Positions 19,172 to 32,800 of a DNA stretch of 64,000 bases are shown in pieces. Under the pieces are notes generated by a model, which was not told the DNA's origin, ran no database searches, and saw only the letters and a list, made by a program, of their open reading frames with translations. Origin of the DNA: Aplysia californica (Eukaryota > Mollusca > Gastropoda > Aplysiida > Aplysiidae); assembly GCF_000002075.1 (NCBI RefSeq), contig NW_004797493.1:457022-521021 (forward strand), given 5' to 3'. A program made the position numbers and the translations under genes. Positions within the stretch are counted from its first letter, which is position 1. Each line of letters opens with the position of its first letter.

Positions 19172-20460
19172 AAATCATCTTTTTTATCTTCTTTTTTAAC
19201 ATGTTTGATGTTTTTGAAAAGAACTGCTTTTTCCTCCTGACTCTGGATGGACTGACCTGGAAGAGTCCCAGAATTTCTCTTAAAATGTTGTCTTATTTCT
19301 TTCTTATCATTCTTTCTCTTTCCTCAAGCTTAATCAACAGAATGCCTCGTCCAACAATCTGAGAAAGACTGAGTGAGAGTGAGCCAGGTACATTTCTCTG
19401 TGAGATGGCCACTGAGGGGGCAGTAATCCACAGCTCCTTCTTTTCTTTCAAACATCTATCATCCTTTTCTCTCCTCCTGTTTTTGGTGTTTGTTACTCTC
19501 TTGCAACAATACCTTTGATCTTCTTATATGACCTAACTGTGTTGCAAGTGTAGCAAAAATGCTAAGTAAAAAAAAACCAAAAGATAAGTAGGAAGTAGAG
19601 GGAGGGAAACACCACTACACAGTCAAATTGGTCGCTTTTAAGCACAAGGAGGGGGCTATCCCGAAAAATGCTTTTTTGAGAAAATCAAAGGTAGAGTTTT
19701 GGATACTTATTCAGTTTCTTTACAAGACAAGAAGAGTTTTCTCTATAACCAAACAATGAAACCAAACTTCTCCTATAGGTAGGGCAATGCCCACTTTTGG
19801 TGTAGGTCAAGATTCCTGGAAACCCCCGAAATCTGGGTTTGCCTGCTTGTCCTTAAAAGCTACCAATTGTCCACGACAGCCATCCAGTGATAAGTAGAAA
19901 AGTGGTTGTCTCAGACAGGTGGACGTCTTGGACAATGCCATAGGAACAAAGAAAACGACACAAGGGGCAGAAGTAGGAAGTGGTGGTTTGTACGGGTGAT
20001 TGTCTTTTTTAAAGAAAATAGTAGAGGGTTTTACGGCGCTTGCAACTGCATAAGGTCATATGAGCGCCAAGGGGTGGGTGTCAACAGAGAAGTTTTTACA
20101 GGGAATCAGACTTAGACTGTTCACCTCTCTAGCTTCAACAGCACAAGGCACAAGGTCTGCTTCGACTATCAAGGCACCCCAAAATAGCAGGTCACAAGGA
20201 AGTGACAAACATACAAAAGAAGTAGAGGAAAATGACAATAGTAAGAATCAGGGAAAAAAAGCAGCACTTCCCTGTTGTAGATCAGGCACAGTTATGAGCG
20301 TGACATGAGTCAGCCCATTTACAATTCTACGATGCTTGAACGAGATATGTCCCCCTTTTGGGAATGGCCTAAAGACACTACTGCCCCGGGGGGTCGGTGA
20401 TTGTCTTGAACAGGTGATTGTCTTGAACAGGTGGGCATTAGAGCAGGTTCAACTATACAA
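19172..20460. other. intergenic repeat debris between CDK14 and PITRM1
   Basis: No coding signal. Holds a decayed short SINE (about 19425-19570, plus: tttcaaacatctatcatcct ... gtgttgcaagtg) and a large decayed pogo-like element with an inserted SINE tail. It separates two convergent transcription units. Confidence 0.7.
19890..20452. mobile_element. degraded pogo-like element with a minus-strand SINE tail
   Basis: Shares ggtggacgtcttggacaatg, gtacgggtgattgtctt and the right end gagcaggttcaac with the elements at 878 and 10916. At 20028-20078 a reverse hairpin tail (gttttacggcgcttgcaact) of the SINE family is present. The left terminus could not be defined. Confidence 0.5.
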
Positions 20461-23400
20461 CACAAAACCAACATTGTCTTTTTTTACTTTGAAGCAATAA
20501 CCAAAAGTGAGCATTGATTAACTCTTGGGTTTATTCATCAAACCATAAATATCTTCCAATAACGAAAGAAACAAGCTTTTCAGAGCTGAAATGTACAGGG
20601 GAGCGGTTGATAGAGGAAGTGAACAACAAAGAAAGTTAAGATATAACTTTACATTGTCAACAATTATTCCTCACCTATGTCTTCTGTTGGAAAAAAGCCA
20701 TAGCACCAAATTTGTCTATTGTTTTTCTCTTGTATATTATTACATACATAAAATCTACAACAAGGACTGAGAGAATTAGAATTTTATACGTTAGGCTATA
20801 GAGAAATATCTCAATGGGTAGGATCTTCATCGTCCTGACAACATGGCAAGTTCATTGAATAGTAGGAATTTCATTGCAATCATGAAAAAAAAAAAAAATC
20901 TTTTACAGCATTTCTAACTTCAAAAGAAAGTTCTGAACTAATAGCCTACAAACTCTGAAATGATCATGTGATTACCCCCTATACTTTAAAACATTAGCCA
21001 AAGGCCCCTTGATGTGACAGGAAATATATGAATAAACACATTGATCAGAGTATGCGACACCTTAAAAGTTGCTACTCTTTGCACTATACAGGTTTATATT
21101 TCATGCCTAATTCAGTACCTCATTGCCACAGTAAGGAGAAAAATGTAAAAGACTAGCCAGAAGAACACAAGAACTGAGAAGTTGGAATGCATCCGTGACC
21201 TATTGCCACGATGCTAGGCAAGCAATACACCAATGACATGTTCAAGTTAAACAAATGCAGACAACGTTTGATAAAAAAATTAGTCATTTATTAAACTGGT
21301 GAAACAAAACAACTTCTGGTGACCTCTATTAGTATAAATTTAAGCAATAAGCTGACAGCTTATGTCAGTGTCTGTCCTTGGAGAAATATCAGAGCAAGCT
21401 CCAAAGTCAATGATTTCACCGCTCAAACCTCAGCAAAGGCACGATGCTAAATGGAAATGTACAAGTGAAGGGAACAGCTGCTTTAACCAAAAAATTACAC
21501 AGGAGCAATACACAGGAGAATAAATTATGATATCAATCACATAAAATGGTGAACATTTAGTTAAAGTCGTCTCTGACATTAGGTATCAAAACACGGAACT
21601 TCACCTCTATCAAAAGAAATCGACTTATACAACACTGTAATTGTCAACACTCTTTGAATGCCTCAAAAGGCCAAGCATAGCCTAAAACTGCAGAAAGCAC
21701 AACACCATCAGTGACTGAAGTAGGCCACTGTCAGTTCCAGTGGCCTGCCTATTTTCTATCCAAATGTCACCATCCAGCTACCTTCCCGAAGGGTCATCCT
21801 TCTGAAACTGTATTTCCCGATCAAACCAGCAATTGATTCTAGTTTCTGTTTGTTTCTTCCAAAAAATGTTTACATCAGCATGTCGTTACAGTCACAGTTT
21901 ACAGAGAATCACAGAATATCACACTAGTCAAACAACACCCCCCCATAAACACCACAGCAGGCCATCCCAGTATGTCATCTTTTATAGCTTTAGACTTCAC
22001 GCATCTTGCATTAGGATAAATCAAAATGGCCTTAAAAAATTAAAACAAAAGGTATCACAACTAGCAGAGCTGTGGAGAAACAAAAATGAATAACAGACTT
22101 CCTCATCATTACAAAAAGAAAAGACATTCAATTTTAAATGATGAGAGCTGATAGAAATATACAGCTCTTGGACACCTTGGAAGACATTGGAAGAATGGAG
22201 TCCAACTACAAGAGAACAAATTCTTCTGATGTAAGGAAGGAGATGAGCATTTCCCTTCTACCAAAAGAACAATGAACAAAGATTTCCTCAAACACACACT
22301 TCCAAAAACTTTCGTCACGAACATCCTAATTCAACGTCACCCTTTCACATAAGGTGAAGCATTACTGTTGTTGGAGTGGCTCAGAAATCTTTGACAAAAT
22401 GTAACAACAGATGAAATAAGAAAAAACAAAACCCCGGCACAACACAACCTATTGTGTCTTGTCATCATATCACAAAGGCAAAAACTGGTAGGAGAAGGAC
22501 ATTTTAAAAAGCCCACGGCAAATGAAAGAATTACAAAAGATAACTATGATCTGCTTACACAAAAAGTTGTCAATGTACATCTCATCAACACAAATAGTCT
22601 CCTCTACTATACAATTATCTCCACAGGATCATCAATACATAAGTCATTTTGACAGTCCCCAGGCAGATGGGACTGGTCTAATATTATACGTCAGAAATTT
22701 ATGTAATGGTCGTACAATGGACTATCCTTTGGATCATCTAAAGGAGACACAAAAAGAACACACAGATTTAATGATAAAAACACTCGTACGAGTTTCCTTT
22801 TTCTTTTCCAATGTAGTCAGGGGTAATAGGAAAAAGGCACGTTTTTTTTTCTAAACATTTTTTTTCGCAGAACTGACTTTAAGTGAAGTCTACTGTACAT
22901 CTATATATCAATATGTGCACCAGATTGGAAATTACATACATATTCATTTTGCAAAAGCATTTAAAGGATTGGTGATCAAGAAGCCAATGGACATATTTTT
23001 TATATTTTGATACGATTTATGTTTGAAGCACAAATCAGCATGATGCACAAAGTATTCATCAAAACAGGAATTACATATTATAATTTCAGTTTCTTACTAA
23101 ATCTGTGGAAACAGACACTGTGAAAAATATAAAAGCCTGATTCAATTGAAAACTTTACCAAACACGAACAAAGGCCTCTATCTACTTTATAGATAATTTC
23201 TTTAAAACAATTCTTTTCCTTTTTAAGTTAGATTAAGCGTTATTGGTCTCACTTTGTTGAGTAAATCCCTATGGCCCCCCCCAAAAAAACATGTTTCTGT
23301 GATTTACTTTGGTAGTCTCCACAAGAGGCAGTGAGCAAAGACATTTTTCTGTCTTTCATTCTTGACATTCATATCACTACGAAGTCCGAATAAAATTCCT

Positions 23401-23887
23401 TAAAGCGAAAAACATAATTATCAAAGCATGTACCATTATTATCTATGTATGCTCAGTCATTTAACTGAACACAAATACATGTTTTCTCTTGCAAAATATT
23501 GGAAAGTCATAAACCTATATGTCCAAAAATGAAGTCTAGCACCACAAAAGTACAAACAAATCATACAGTCCAGACCAGAAGAATGGCCACCAGTTCAGAA
23601 ATTTACCTATTAGGCTTCTGTGCTTCTATCCCCTTATCCTTCTCCCAGCCTCCTGACCGTAGAAAGCATCATTCAAACACATCATGCCTCTGACAGAATG
23701 GAACAACATGACCATCTCCTATTCAAGCCATAGACCTAAGCAAGTGGAGCTATATCTTTTCCAGATGAAGCTCAAACAAACAGACGAAATATAATGCGGG
23801 TCTTTTCCCAGGCAAGTTAAGGACACGAACTGTTTCTACTTTTTTTTAAACGCCAACGTTGAGGTCTCACACACACACACACACACA
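20461..23887 (-). other. PITRM1: PITRM1 3' flank, probable 3'UTR
   Basis: About 3.4 kb downstream of the PITRM1 stop with no recognisable exon on either strand and few repeats. Several minus-strand AATAAA motifs exist (for example near 21290 and 20531); none stands out. The start of the 3'UTR is a (TG)n tract directly after the stop codon. Confidence 0.4.
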
Positions 23888-23889
23888 CT
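23870..23889. repeat. (CA)n microsatellite abutting the PITRM1 stop codon
   Basis: Short CA run on the plus strand; read in the PITRM1 sense it is a TG run that begins within or just after the TAG stop (23888-23890). Confidence 0.85.
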
Positions 23890-26800
23890 ACACAGGCTCC
23901 TCCTCTGTTGTTGTATCATCCTCGCTGACCACTGACCACTTCTTATTTCCCCGAACTTTCTCATTCACTGGTCCTAAGAAGGCAGTGCCAGATGGACACT
24001 TGCTGGGGTTGAGATACCTGCGGACAGAGGAAAGGTGAGTACTTGTAGTACATTGCATGAAAAGCAACCACCTCCGAGTTAATGAACAGCTTACAAAAAG
24101 AAATGACCAACCGCCCTCCCACCCTTACAGCCTCAAAATGTAACAAAGCACAACATCAGTAATCTTAAAAAAGATGTAAGACTTGACATCAGCTCGCTCC
24201 AATAGTGTTGCTAAGGTTTTCCGATCCCAACAATCTCAAGAGCAATTCTGAGTTTGAGAACCCTATACTCTGGTACCCTTATACACATTCTCCGTTTAAT
24301 ATTGGAGTCCTAATTATATTATTAAAATAAATATTTCTCCAGAAATGAAGGTAAATCGAAATGTTTCATATGAAAAAATGGTGAACATGTACACAAAAAC
24401 AACAACGCCCCTGTCCCCACCAAAGGTTTATGCATTTACAAATAACACAGTATGTACTATTATCCAATCACTAACGCAACCTCTCTGGTAACCATAGGGA
24501 TATCATCTGTCCATAGATGGTCGGTTTATTTATCTGAGATTTAAGTTCTTAACTTCTATCTTCACGATCCAAAACTTCCCAAAAAGTCCAAGATTTAATG
24601 GTCACTTACTGTTTTGCAACACGCTTAAGATCATCTCCATTTACAGCAAACAAACGATCTCGATTTTTTTGCCTCATTTCGTCTGAGATATCGCGAATAA
24701 AACGTGTCTGGCCTCTGTTGGCCGGGGTCACTGGATGGTCAGCCTATAGACATGAAGAAAATAAACAAGACTGTTAATAGAACAAGTTTAGACAAAAAAG
24801 AAGCAAATTACATCACAAAATATTACCAAATATCACAAAGTTTGTAAAATTAAGTTGCTGATAAGGCACTCATTATCGACTCTGGAAAGAATTCTCACCT
24901 CCTTAGTCTATCAAATACATTTCACTGCCAAAGACCACCATTCACTGTAAACACTTGTAAGAAATTATTACATATCAATGTACATTTGAGAAGCCTTGAA
25001 ATAGTCGACTTCTCAGAGTAAGACTTTCATACATCACTTTTCAAAACGGTGTTTGGCAGGGTCTTACACTAGGCAGTCGAGATAAAATCGTGGGTCTAGA
25101 GGAAAACTATTCTAAATGACATTTTGCAAATTTTAAAGGAGAAGGAAAAAACTTTCTCATTTCAACAGAACGCAATTCTAGGATCCAAAACAAACATGGG
25201 CTCATTTCGTAAATCGTTTTCTAATCAATGTCTTCCATTCTTGTTAAATCAAACAAAGTGTCACTTAGATAACTTTTTTCTGAGCAAAAGTGTGAGGAAA
25301 ACTATTCTAAAGCGGTACTTAAAATAGTTTCCTTTGTTTTTAGCAGAGCCATTTGAGAAGAAAAGTATTCTAACTCACACACTTACAATAGTTTTCTTCA
25401 TTTTCTACCACCGGAAGCAATTTTTTTGGAAAAGTATTTCAACTGCCACATATAATACTTTTCATCAAAATGTGTTCTCAAGTAGGAGATAGAATAACTT
25501 TTCATTGGGCAGCAACTGTCAATTTTAAAGCTCCGGCTCTGATGTTTTAACACAAGTTACGTCCCTCGGTGGAAGGTGACCCTATCCGTACGCCCTGGGG
25601 TCATTTTGTACTCCCGTGGTTGTATTCTTCACATTTTAGAATACTTCTAGTGCGAAGATCTCTTTGAAACTTTCAGTATTTCTCAAAAAATCATTTTGAC
25701 AGACTGCTATGCAAAGCATACGGATCGGAATAACCAGCAAATTTCCTCTTTGGAAAGTGGTGGCACAGACTTCCCCGCATCGTATGGATACAATAGTAAA
25801 ACACGACGTACGGATAGGGTTAAGGCTGTTGAAAAATCCTAATTTCGGCCGACATGTCACTTAGAATAATTTTCCTCTAGACCTGTGAAAAGATGATTGT
25901 CACAAAAGTGTATAGAAAATATAGCTTGACAAGCTGAGCAGGACGGCCCAATTTATGACAGATACCAGACTTCAAAAGTGTGATGCGATCGAGAAGAAAA
26001 AGAAGTAGCTTGAGAAACCCAAGCATGCAAGTTTTGGGGGCACTTTTTTAAAAAGACGGTGTTACTTATGAGCTCATTAACTTCCCTGCAGGTCAAATTG
26101 AAATTCTAATAAATCTTAACTCTTTCCGGACGTATCGCCGATATAACGACTGTGATAGGGCACCTCACTATTGTTTCGTTTTAACATGATCCGTCATTTA
26201 TAATTACTTTTTATTGTTATTGAAACTAGGAAAGGATTTAAGAACCGAAAACATCTAGTTTCACTTCGTCAAAGCGTGGGTTTGGGGAAAAACGAGTGAA
26301 TTTGTTGTTGCGGTCTTGCATCAACAAAACGATGTAACCGGACTCAGTATAAATATCATAACTCAAACAAAAATTGGAATATTGCTTTCAAATAAAAAGC
26401 TGCGCATTCAGAAATTTATGGATTATGCTCTTGGCCTGTATATGATAAGATATCTATGCTGATTTTCTTTCACATGTTTGGTGAATGTAATCTTTTCCGT
26501 TAAAATTTAATTTTCTCATCATCATTTCCAACCCTTGTAAAGCATATTTATATATATATTCAAAATTAATCCTTGTTTCAAGTTGGAATGTATTCCTTAT
26601 TCAATTTCCTTCAATTTGATATATCATATGTCACCCTTTGAGTGATGGTTTTGCTTCTAAGAAGTTATTTTGTACACCACCTGTGTAGCCAAATCGAGCC
26701 ACAAGTTAAATACGTCTAGACCCCCTAAAAACTACGCCCGGAAAGAGTTAACTTTTGGCAGACGAATGTCTCTTTTTCATACAGAAGCAACTTGTACCCT

Positions 26801-29800
26801 GCGATGCAAGAATCTGAGAAGGACACTTATTAAAGGAGACAATTATTTTCATATGTATTTTCAAGGAAAGTTACTTTCATTTTTTTTTTTTTTGTCAACG
26901 AGAAGAATACTGATACCTTAAAAAACATTATTCTTTGAGGACTTACACATTATCCTTATAATTTTCAAATAAAAAAAAGGAAGAAAAAATTTTTGCGATT
27001 CAGATTCAAATTCAATGTTTTAAAAAGATATCATTGCATCATTTTCGGAACAATGAAATAACACACCCTCCCCAAACACAACACACAGACAGCAAACACT
27101 GCGTCAGCCCTGACCTTCTGGAACACTCCGAGCTTGGCCTCCTCTACGTCCTCCTCAGAGAACTTTCCATCACCGGCCCACTCGATGCAGCGGTTGAACA
27201 CGTCCAGGGTTTCCAACGAGTGAGGATCTCTGAAACACACAATCCATGAACTGAGTACACTATCAGGACCAGAGACAAATAATTAGCAGAAAAAAAAGAG
27301 TGAGCGTGCGCGGGTCTCTCAAGCAGAAAAAGTGTTAGAAGTTATCTTGCGTTATTTCCTTTTGGCAAGTCACGACTTTGAAACCAAATAAATGCAAGTA
27401 GGCCATTCTGCATCTTAGTGGTGTTCTAATTTTGTTATCAGAATCATCACTGAGCAACAAAAAATCATCGAAGCTTCGAAGCGTGAGCTCACTATTCATG
27501 ACATTTGAACACCTCCGTCAAATGTTTCTTTTCTTATATATCGCAACCCCTGTACTTTCTTGTCGTATCTCCATTGTTAATAACAGTGAAAACAGTTCAT
27601 AACAAAGAGTGAGCTTAAGAAGATGTCACATTTTCACTGTTAAGAAAAATGGAGATACAACCAAAAAATACTGAGGTCGCCATATGATAAGCATAAACCC
27701 AGACCTAAGTCCTTCTATACTACATTCGCTAGTTATTCAAAGCTCCGTCGAATAGTTTTTTCTTGTATGTGATAAGCCCAGACCTAACTTCTGCAGTTCG
27801 AAGAGCCGTCGAATCGTATTTTCTTATATGTGACAAGCCCAGATCTAACTTCCGGTATTCAAAGCACCGTCGAATCGTTTTTTTTTTCTTATATAAGATA
27901 AGCCCAGATCAAACTTCCACAATTCGAAGCCCTGTTGAATGGTTTTTCTCATATTGTGATAGCCCGCCAGTCACTGAGCTCGCATGTGTTGTTGTCCCAG
28001 ACAGTGCAATGTGTTGACATCACGTCACCATTCATAGCCCTTTGAATTTCAAGTAGGGTTAGGGGAGCTCATTGCCACAGCTAATTTCATGGAAAAAACA
28101 TTCGCTGCGCTTCAAGAGTCATGTGCCCTTGCTTGAGCTGTCCATAGTGTGGCGAGTGAATATTGAATAGTAAGAGATATTCTCTAAAGGATTGTGTTAT
28201 AATTTTTGTAGGCTCCTCTTATCACTCTGTCTCGTAACCATCAAACAAAGAGTATTTCTGTATTATTTATCTGAATGATTTTAGATAAAATGCTCAGCCC
28301 AAATCCAAAATCATTTAAATAGTGCTGACTGGGGCACAAAATATTTACTATCAGTAAGTAGCAACTGATCAGTTGAGCCAAGGAGAACCACTTCTAGTCA
28401 AGAAAGGTCACTAAAAGTACTAAAACAAAACACATTATACATTTTTCTGCAGGTCACAGCACATGTTTGTTAACTCACCTCATCTCTATATTCTTATTCA
28501 AGTTATTCCATCTCAGGCACGTTGTACCATCTTCTATATGAATACTCCAAAAAGACCACAGCTCCTCAAGATTAAACAATAAAGTAATAGTTTAAAAATT
28601 ACAGTCTGAAAATTAAATAAGCAAAAATGAATGTAAAAATTTTTTTTAATTGTAGAAAATAAGAGAAAACACAAGGGCAAACCTGTAGGAAAAGAAGTTG
28701 AACGTTCCCTGACCAAGCTGAGCCCCACTGCCATAGGCTCCTCCTTTCTCTCTGAGGACAAGAAGAACAAATCATCACATAATGACCGGCTTTGGACAGG
28801 TGGGGGATCAAAAGCAAGGCTAGCCATTAACTACACAAACATGATCAAATCTGGGGGCAGCACAAGAATTTTACCATTGTTACAATATTTTTGCGGATAA
28901 CATATTATTTGCTTGTGACACTGGCAGCAACTTTAACCAAGGAAAACTAAACTGAGGGCTTTTAGTACAGCCTCTACTTCAAGAAAAGAAAGCATTTTCA
29001 ATAAGGCATAACCACTGGACTTTTGGGGTCATAGTGAGGTCAAATAAATATCAATATCAAATATAAACACATCCTAGAATACAATCAGGGCAGGGTCGAA
29101 GCATCCTGCCCCCCCCCCCCCCCCCAAAAAAAAATTCTTGAAAATATTTTGGAGGGTTATGCAACATTTACAATAACCACTACAAAGGTGAGGAAAACCC
29201 AAAGAAAAAAAAACACCAGAAATTATCCATAACTCACATCCACATGAACCGACATCTTTAAGGGTGAAAGGCAAGCATGTGCAGGTATCACACGAGGAGG
29301 TATGTGTGTTCGACGTCGATATTGTCCCAATCTATTCCTGATATTTTACAGAGCATCTCCGTCCTTTTGCTGGGATGTTGAGTCTCTCTCATTCTGGGTT
29401 GGTTCCTACACTACAGGCAGGGTGTGAAGCAGCCAGTCTCTTAAATTATTTAAATCGCGTTGATGGGTGTGTAAAACATCTACAGTTATAATTACTAATC
29501 TTATATCTTTCGAAAACAACATTTTAGAAACAGTACGACATGACCACTCTAACAAGAGACACAAAAAAACAAATCTCTATTTTTCTCAAAGATAAACAAC
29601 TCTTAAAAAAAAAGAGGACAGAACTAAAGCGACCCCCCTGAGAAAACTATTTCTCATGTATATTGTAGCAACTCTTCGCTTAAGGTTATCAGAGCAATCG
29701 TAAGTACCTTGTAGAATGGAATGTCTCACCTTATCTCTCTGTGAAGAAACTTCCTGGACATCAAAGTCCCCAGGACCGTCAATCTGCAAAAGAAATAACC

Positions 29801-32800
29801 ATGAAATGAGTTCAAATGAGTCTGCCATTCAAGATTTTAAAAACATATTTTTCACTGTGAAGGGCATCAAGTAGGAATAATGTGTCAAAACTCTTTTTAG
29901 GATCATAAGACGCTGGGTTCCATTCCAGCGTAGCTGTATAGGACATTATTCACCTTCGTAGTCCATCCAGCTGCAAATGAGTATTTGACAAACCAAAAGC
30001 AAATGAATATGTGAGGCAGCATTTTTTTGGGGGGGGGGGGGGCGAAACATCTTTTAATATGTCAAATAAAAAACCATTCCTCTGTTGATTTTACTGTAAA
30101 AACGTTAACTAAATGCACCAAAAATGTAAATTTTCATTTTCCTAGGGCTCTTCAGTTATGGAATTCATCAAAATTTGGGGGCCATTTTCTCTCTATTTTT
30201 ACCTCTGAAACCAGGCGACCCCCACATCCTTCAATCGCAAATATCTTCAATTCTATTAAAGAAAGGTGGATAACTTTTTCACTGAACGCAAGACAAATAA
30301 CGAAGCTTTAAGATGATACCACTACCTTCATATGCCCCAAAATTGACAAGCGCCCGATTCCACTGCGTCGTGACACACATATGATAAATAATAGCAGTGT
30401 GCATTTAACAAACAGAAGCATTGTAATGTACAAAAAAATTTTTTTTCCTTGGGGGGGNNNNNNNNNNNNNNNNNNNNNNNNNNNNNNNNNNNNNNNNNNN
30501 NNNNNNNNNNNNNNNNNNNNNNNNNNNNNNNNNNNNNNNNNNNNNNNNNNNNNNNNNGTGGTGTTGGTGAGAGGGATTAGGATGGGAGATGATGATGAAA
30601 TTGACAAGCAGGCCAAGAGACTTATTGAAGTGAACCCGTGTTACTGTTGAAAGGATGCAGTATAATAAATATTTTATACACTAGTGCAAAGTAATGACGC
30701 CCAAGGACCATTGGCTATGTAAAAAAAATGCTTTAATTATTATCACAGAACCCATCACAGCAGAGCTCAAATAAGACGGCAAGGCAGGCAATATCTAATT
30801 CATTTTCATCCAGAAAAAAATAATTTAACATGGAAAATTAATTTTGAGAGTTGAGAAGCAAAAACCTTTCTTCTAAAGCCCTCTATTGCTCTTCTTGCTT
30901 TTTGCTTTCTCCACAGAGGCATACAACGATGAACCAGCTTCTGTTCATCGGCAACTCAAGCTAAAATGCAAATTGCAAAGTCAGAAAAACTCTGGAGTAT
31001 CAGTCCTTCACCTGCAAAGATAGCGATGAACTTTTTGGGAGACTCAAACCCAATGTTTCAGAGGACCTGTAGCAGTGAATGGCAAAGGAGAAAGAAAATT
31101 GAAGCTAAACTAACAAATCAACTAAAAAAAAAAACCCTAGTGAACAGCAACAACTGTTAGGGATGTCAACAAGGCGTAGAAAATCAGCACTCCTAAGATG
31201 TGCCAGTCCAAACTCACGGTGTATAGTCTTTGTGTGTATACAGGACAGCTGGGAAGCTCTGGGCAACATAGTTCACAGAGAAGGGAAGCTCATACTGTGT
31301 CTGGTGGGGTGTGGCTACAATCTGGTCCATCTGAGGAAGAGGAAGATAAGACAAGATAGAAACAAATATGATCCACTTTTTTTTTGACAAGCAAAGAAAG
31401 AATTTAAGATTAATAATAATTGAAGAAGTGATAGAGAACTGAGAAATTTCTGCCTATTTCATCAAACCTCCAATTTCACTGAAAATTCGTTTCGGTTTTT
31501 TTCTATTGGACATATACTGCTTTTTTGGGGTCCAAAAACTGATAATCAAATCTAAAACACTTTAATAATAAATAACTAATGTCAAGAACTCCTTTCCTTC
31601 ACATCTCACAATAAACACTGTTCTAGAATTGATTTTGCTTCAAATCCGCATTGGTAGGAAAGAGGAGAGGAGAGATCGCAAAGTAACAAGTTTATCTTAG
31701 AAAAAAAATAAAATGTTATCTATTCTGAACAACAGCATAAAATCTGTTGCATCAGCATTTTCCCTGTTCACAAAGTTCCACACAATATGAGAAAAACCTT
31801 GAGGAAAGTTATTAAAATCGTTCATCACATCGTAGCAGACAGACCCGACAGAGGAACAAAAAAAGTTGACCTCAAGATTTTACCTCTGGGAAGATGGGGG
31901 CCATTTCCACTTCACCCTTGATGTGTCCCAGGAAAGTCTTGATGCCCTGCACTGAGCGATCCATGGCACTGGGTGTAGCATTCACAGACAGTCTGCAATT
32001 CATATGTTGGAAACATTTTTTCACAATCGGACAACAATAATGTCTTGCAACAAATTTGCATATGACTGACAACTAGCAATAAAAAAAAAATGAGCATTCA
32101 ATGTTGAAATTCATCAATGATTTTATTAAAATTCAATATTTCCCTTAAACACCTAAAGTCAAATTTGCGCCACAAGATGATTCAAGAAACAGAAAAAGCT
32201 TCTGCAGACTTTTAGAGGTACTAAGCCTTCTAAAATATAGCATGATGATAAGTTTTCATATTGTGAGGGACTCCATCTATTTTGGTCAAGATATTTAAAA
32301 AACTAAAATTTATGATAGCAACTGAACACTAAGATGCCAGTCACAGTGATGCTTAGTGAAACTTTCTTCCTTGCCAGACCAAGGTACGTATCAGTACCAT
32401 CACAGAGCAAAATCCCCCCCCTCCCCCAGCCCCTGACCCCCTCCACCACCAACACACAGACCTGAGGGAAGTTTTATCCAACACCACATTTCCAATGCTT
32501 TGTAACTTGTAGATAACGTCTGTCAGATCAGTCTGCTCAGCCACAGTCTTCATCGTGCGAACCTGAAATAATAATAATGGTAACGATAATCCCAGTAATA
32601 ATGGGAATTTACACAGCGTCTAATGTCATGTAGGCTGTAAACACTGTACTGTCATTTATGCAATTCAACTGACAAATCAAAAGACAGAAAATGTTCACTG
32701 CAAACCATTTAACAATGCACGCACACACACACACACAACTCACAGACCCACAACATTCTCACATACAAAAAGTACTGGCGGAGGATAGCGCTGAATTAAT

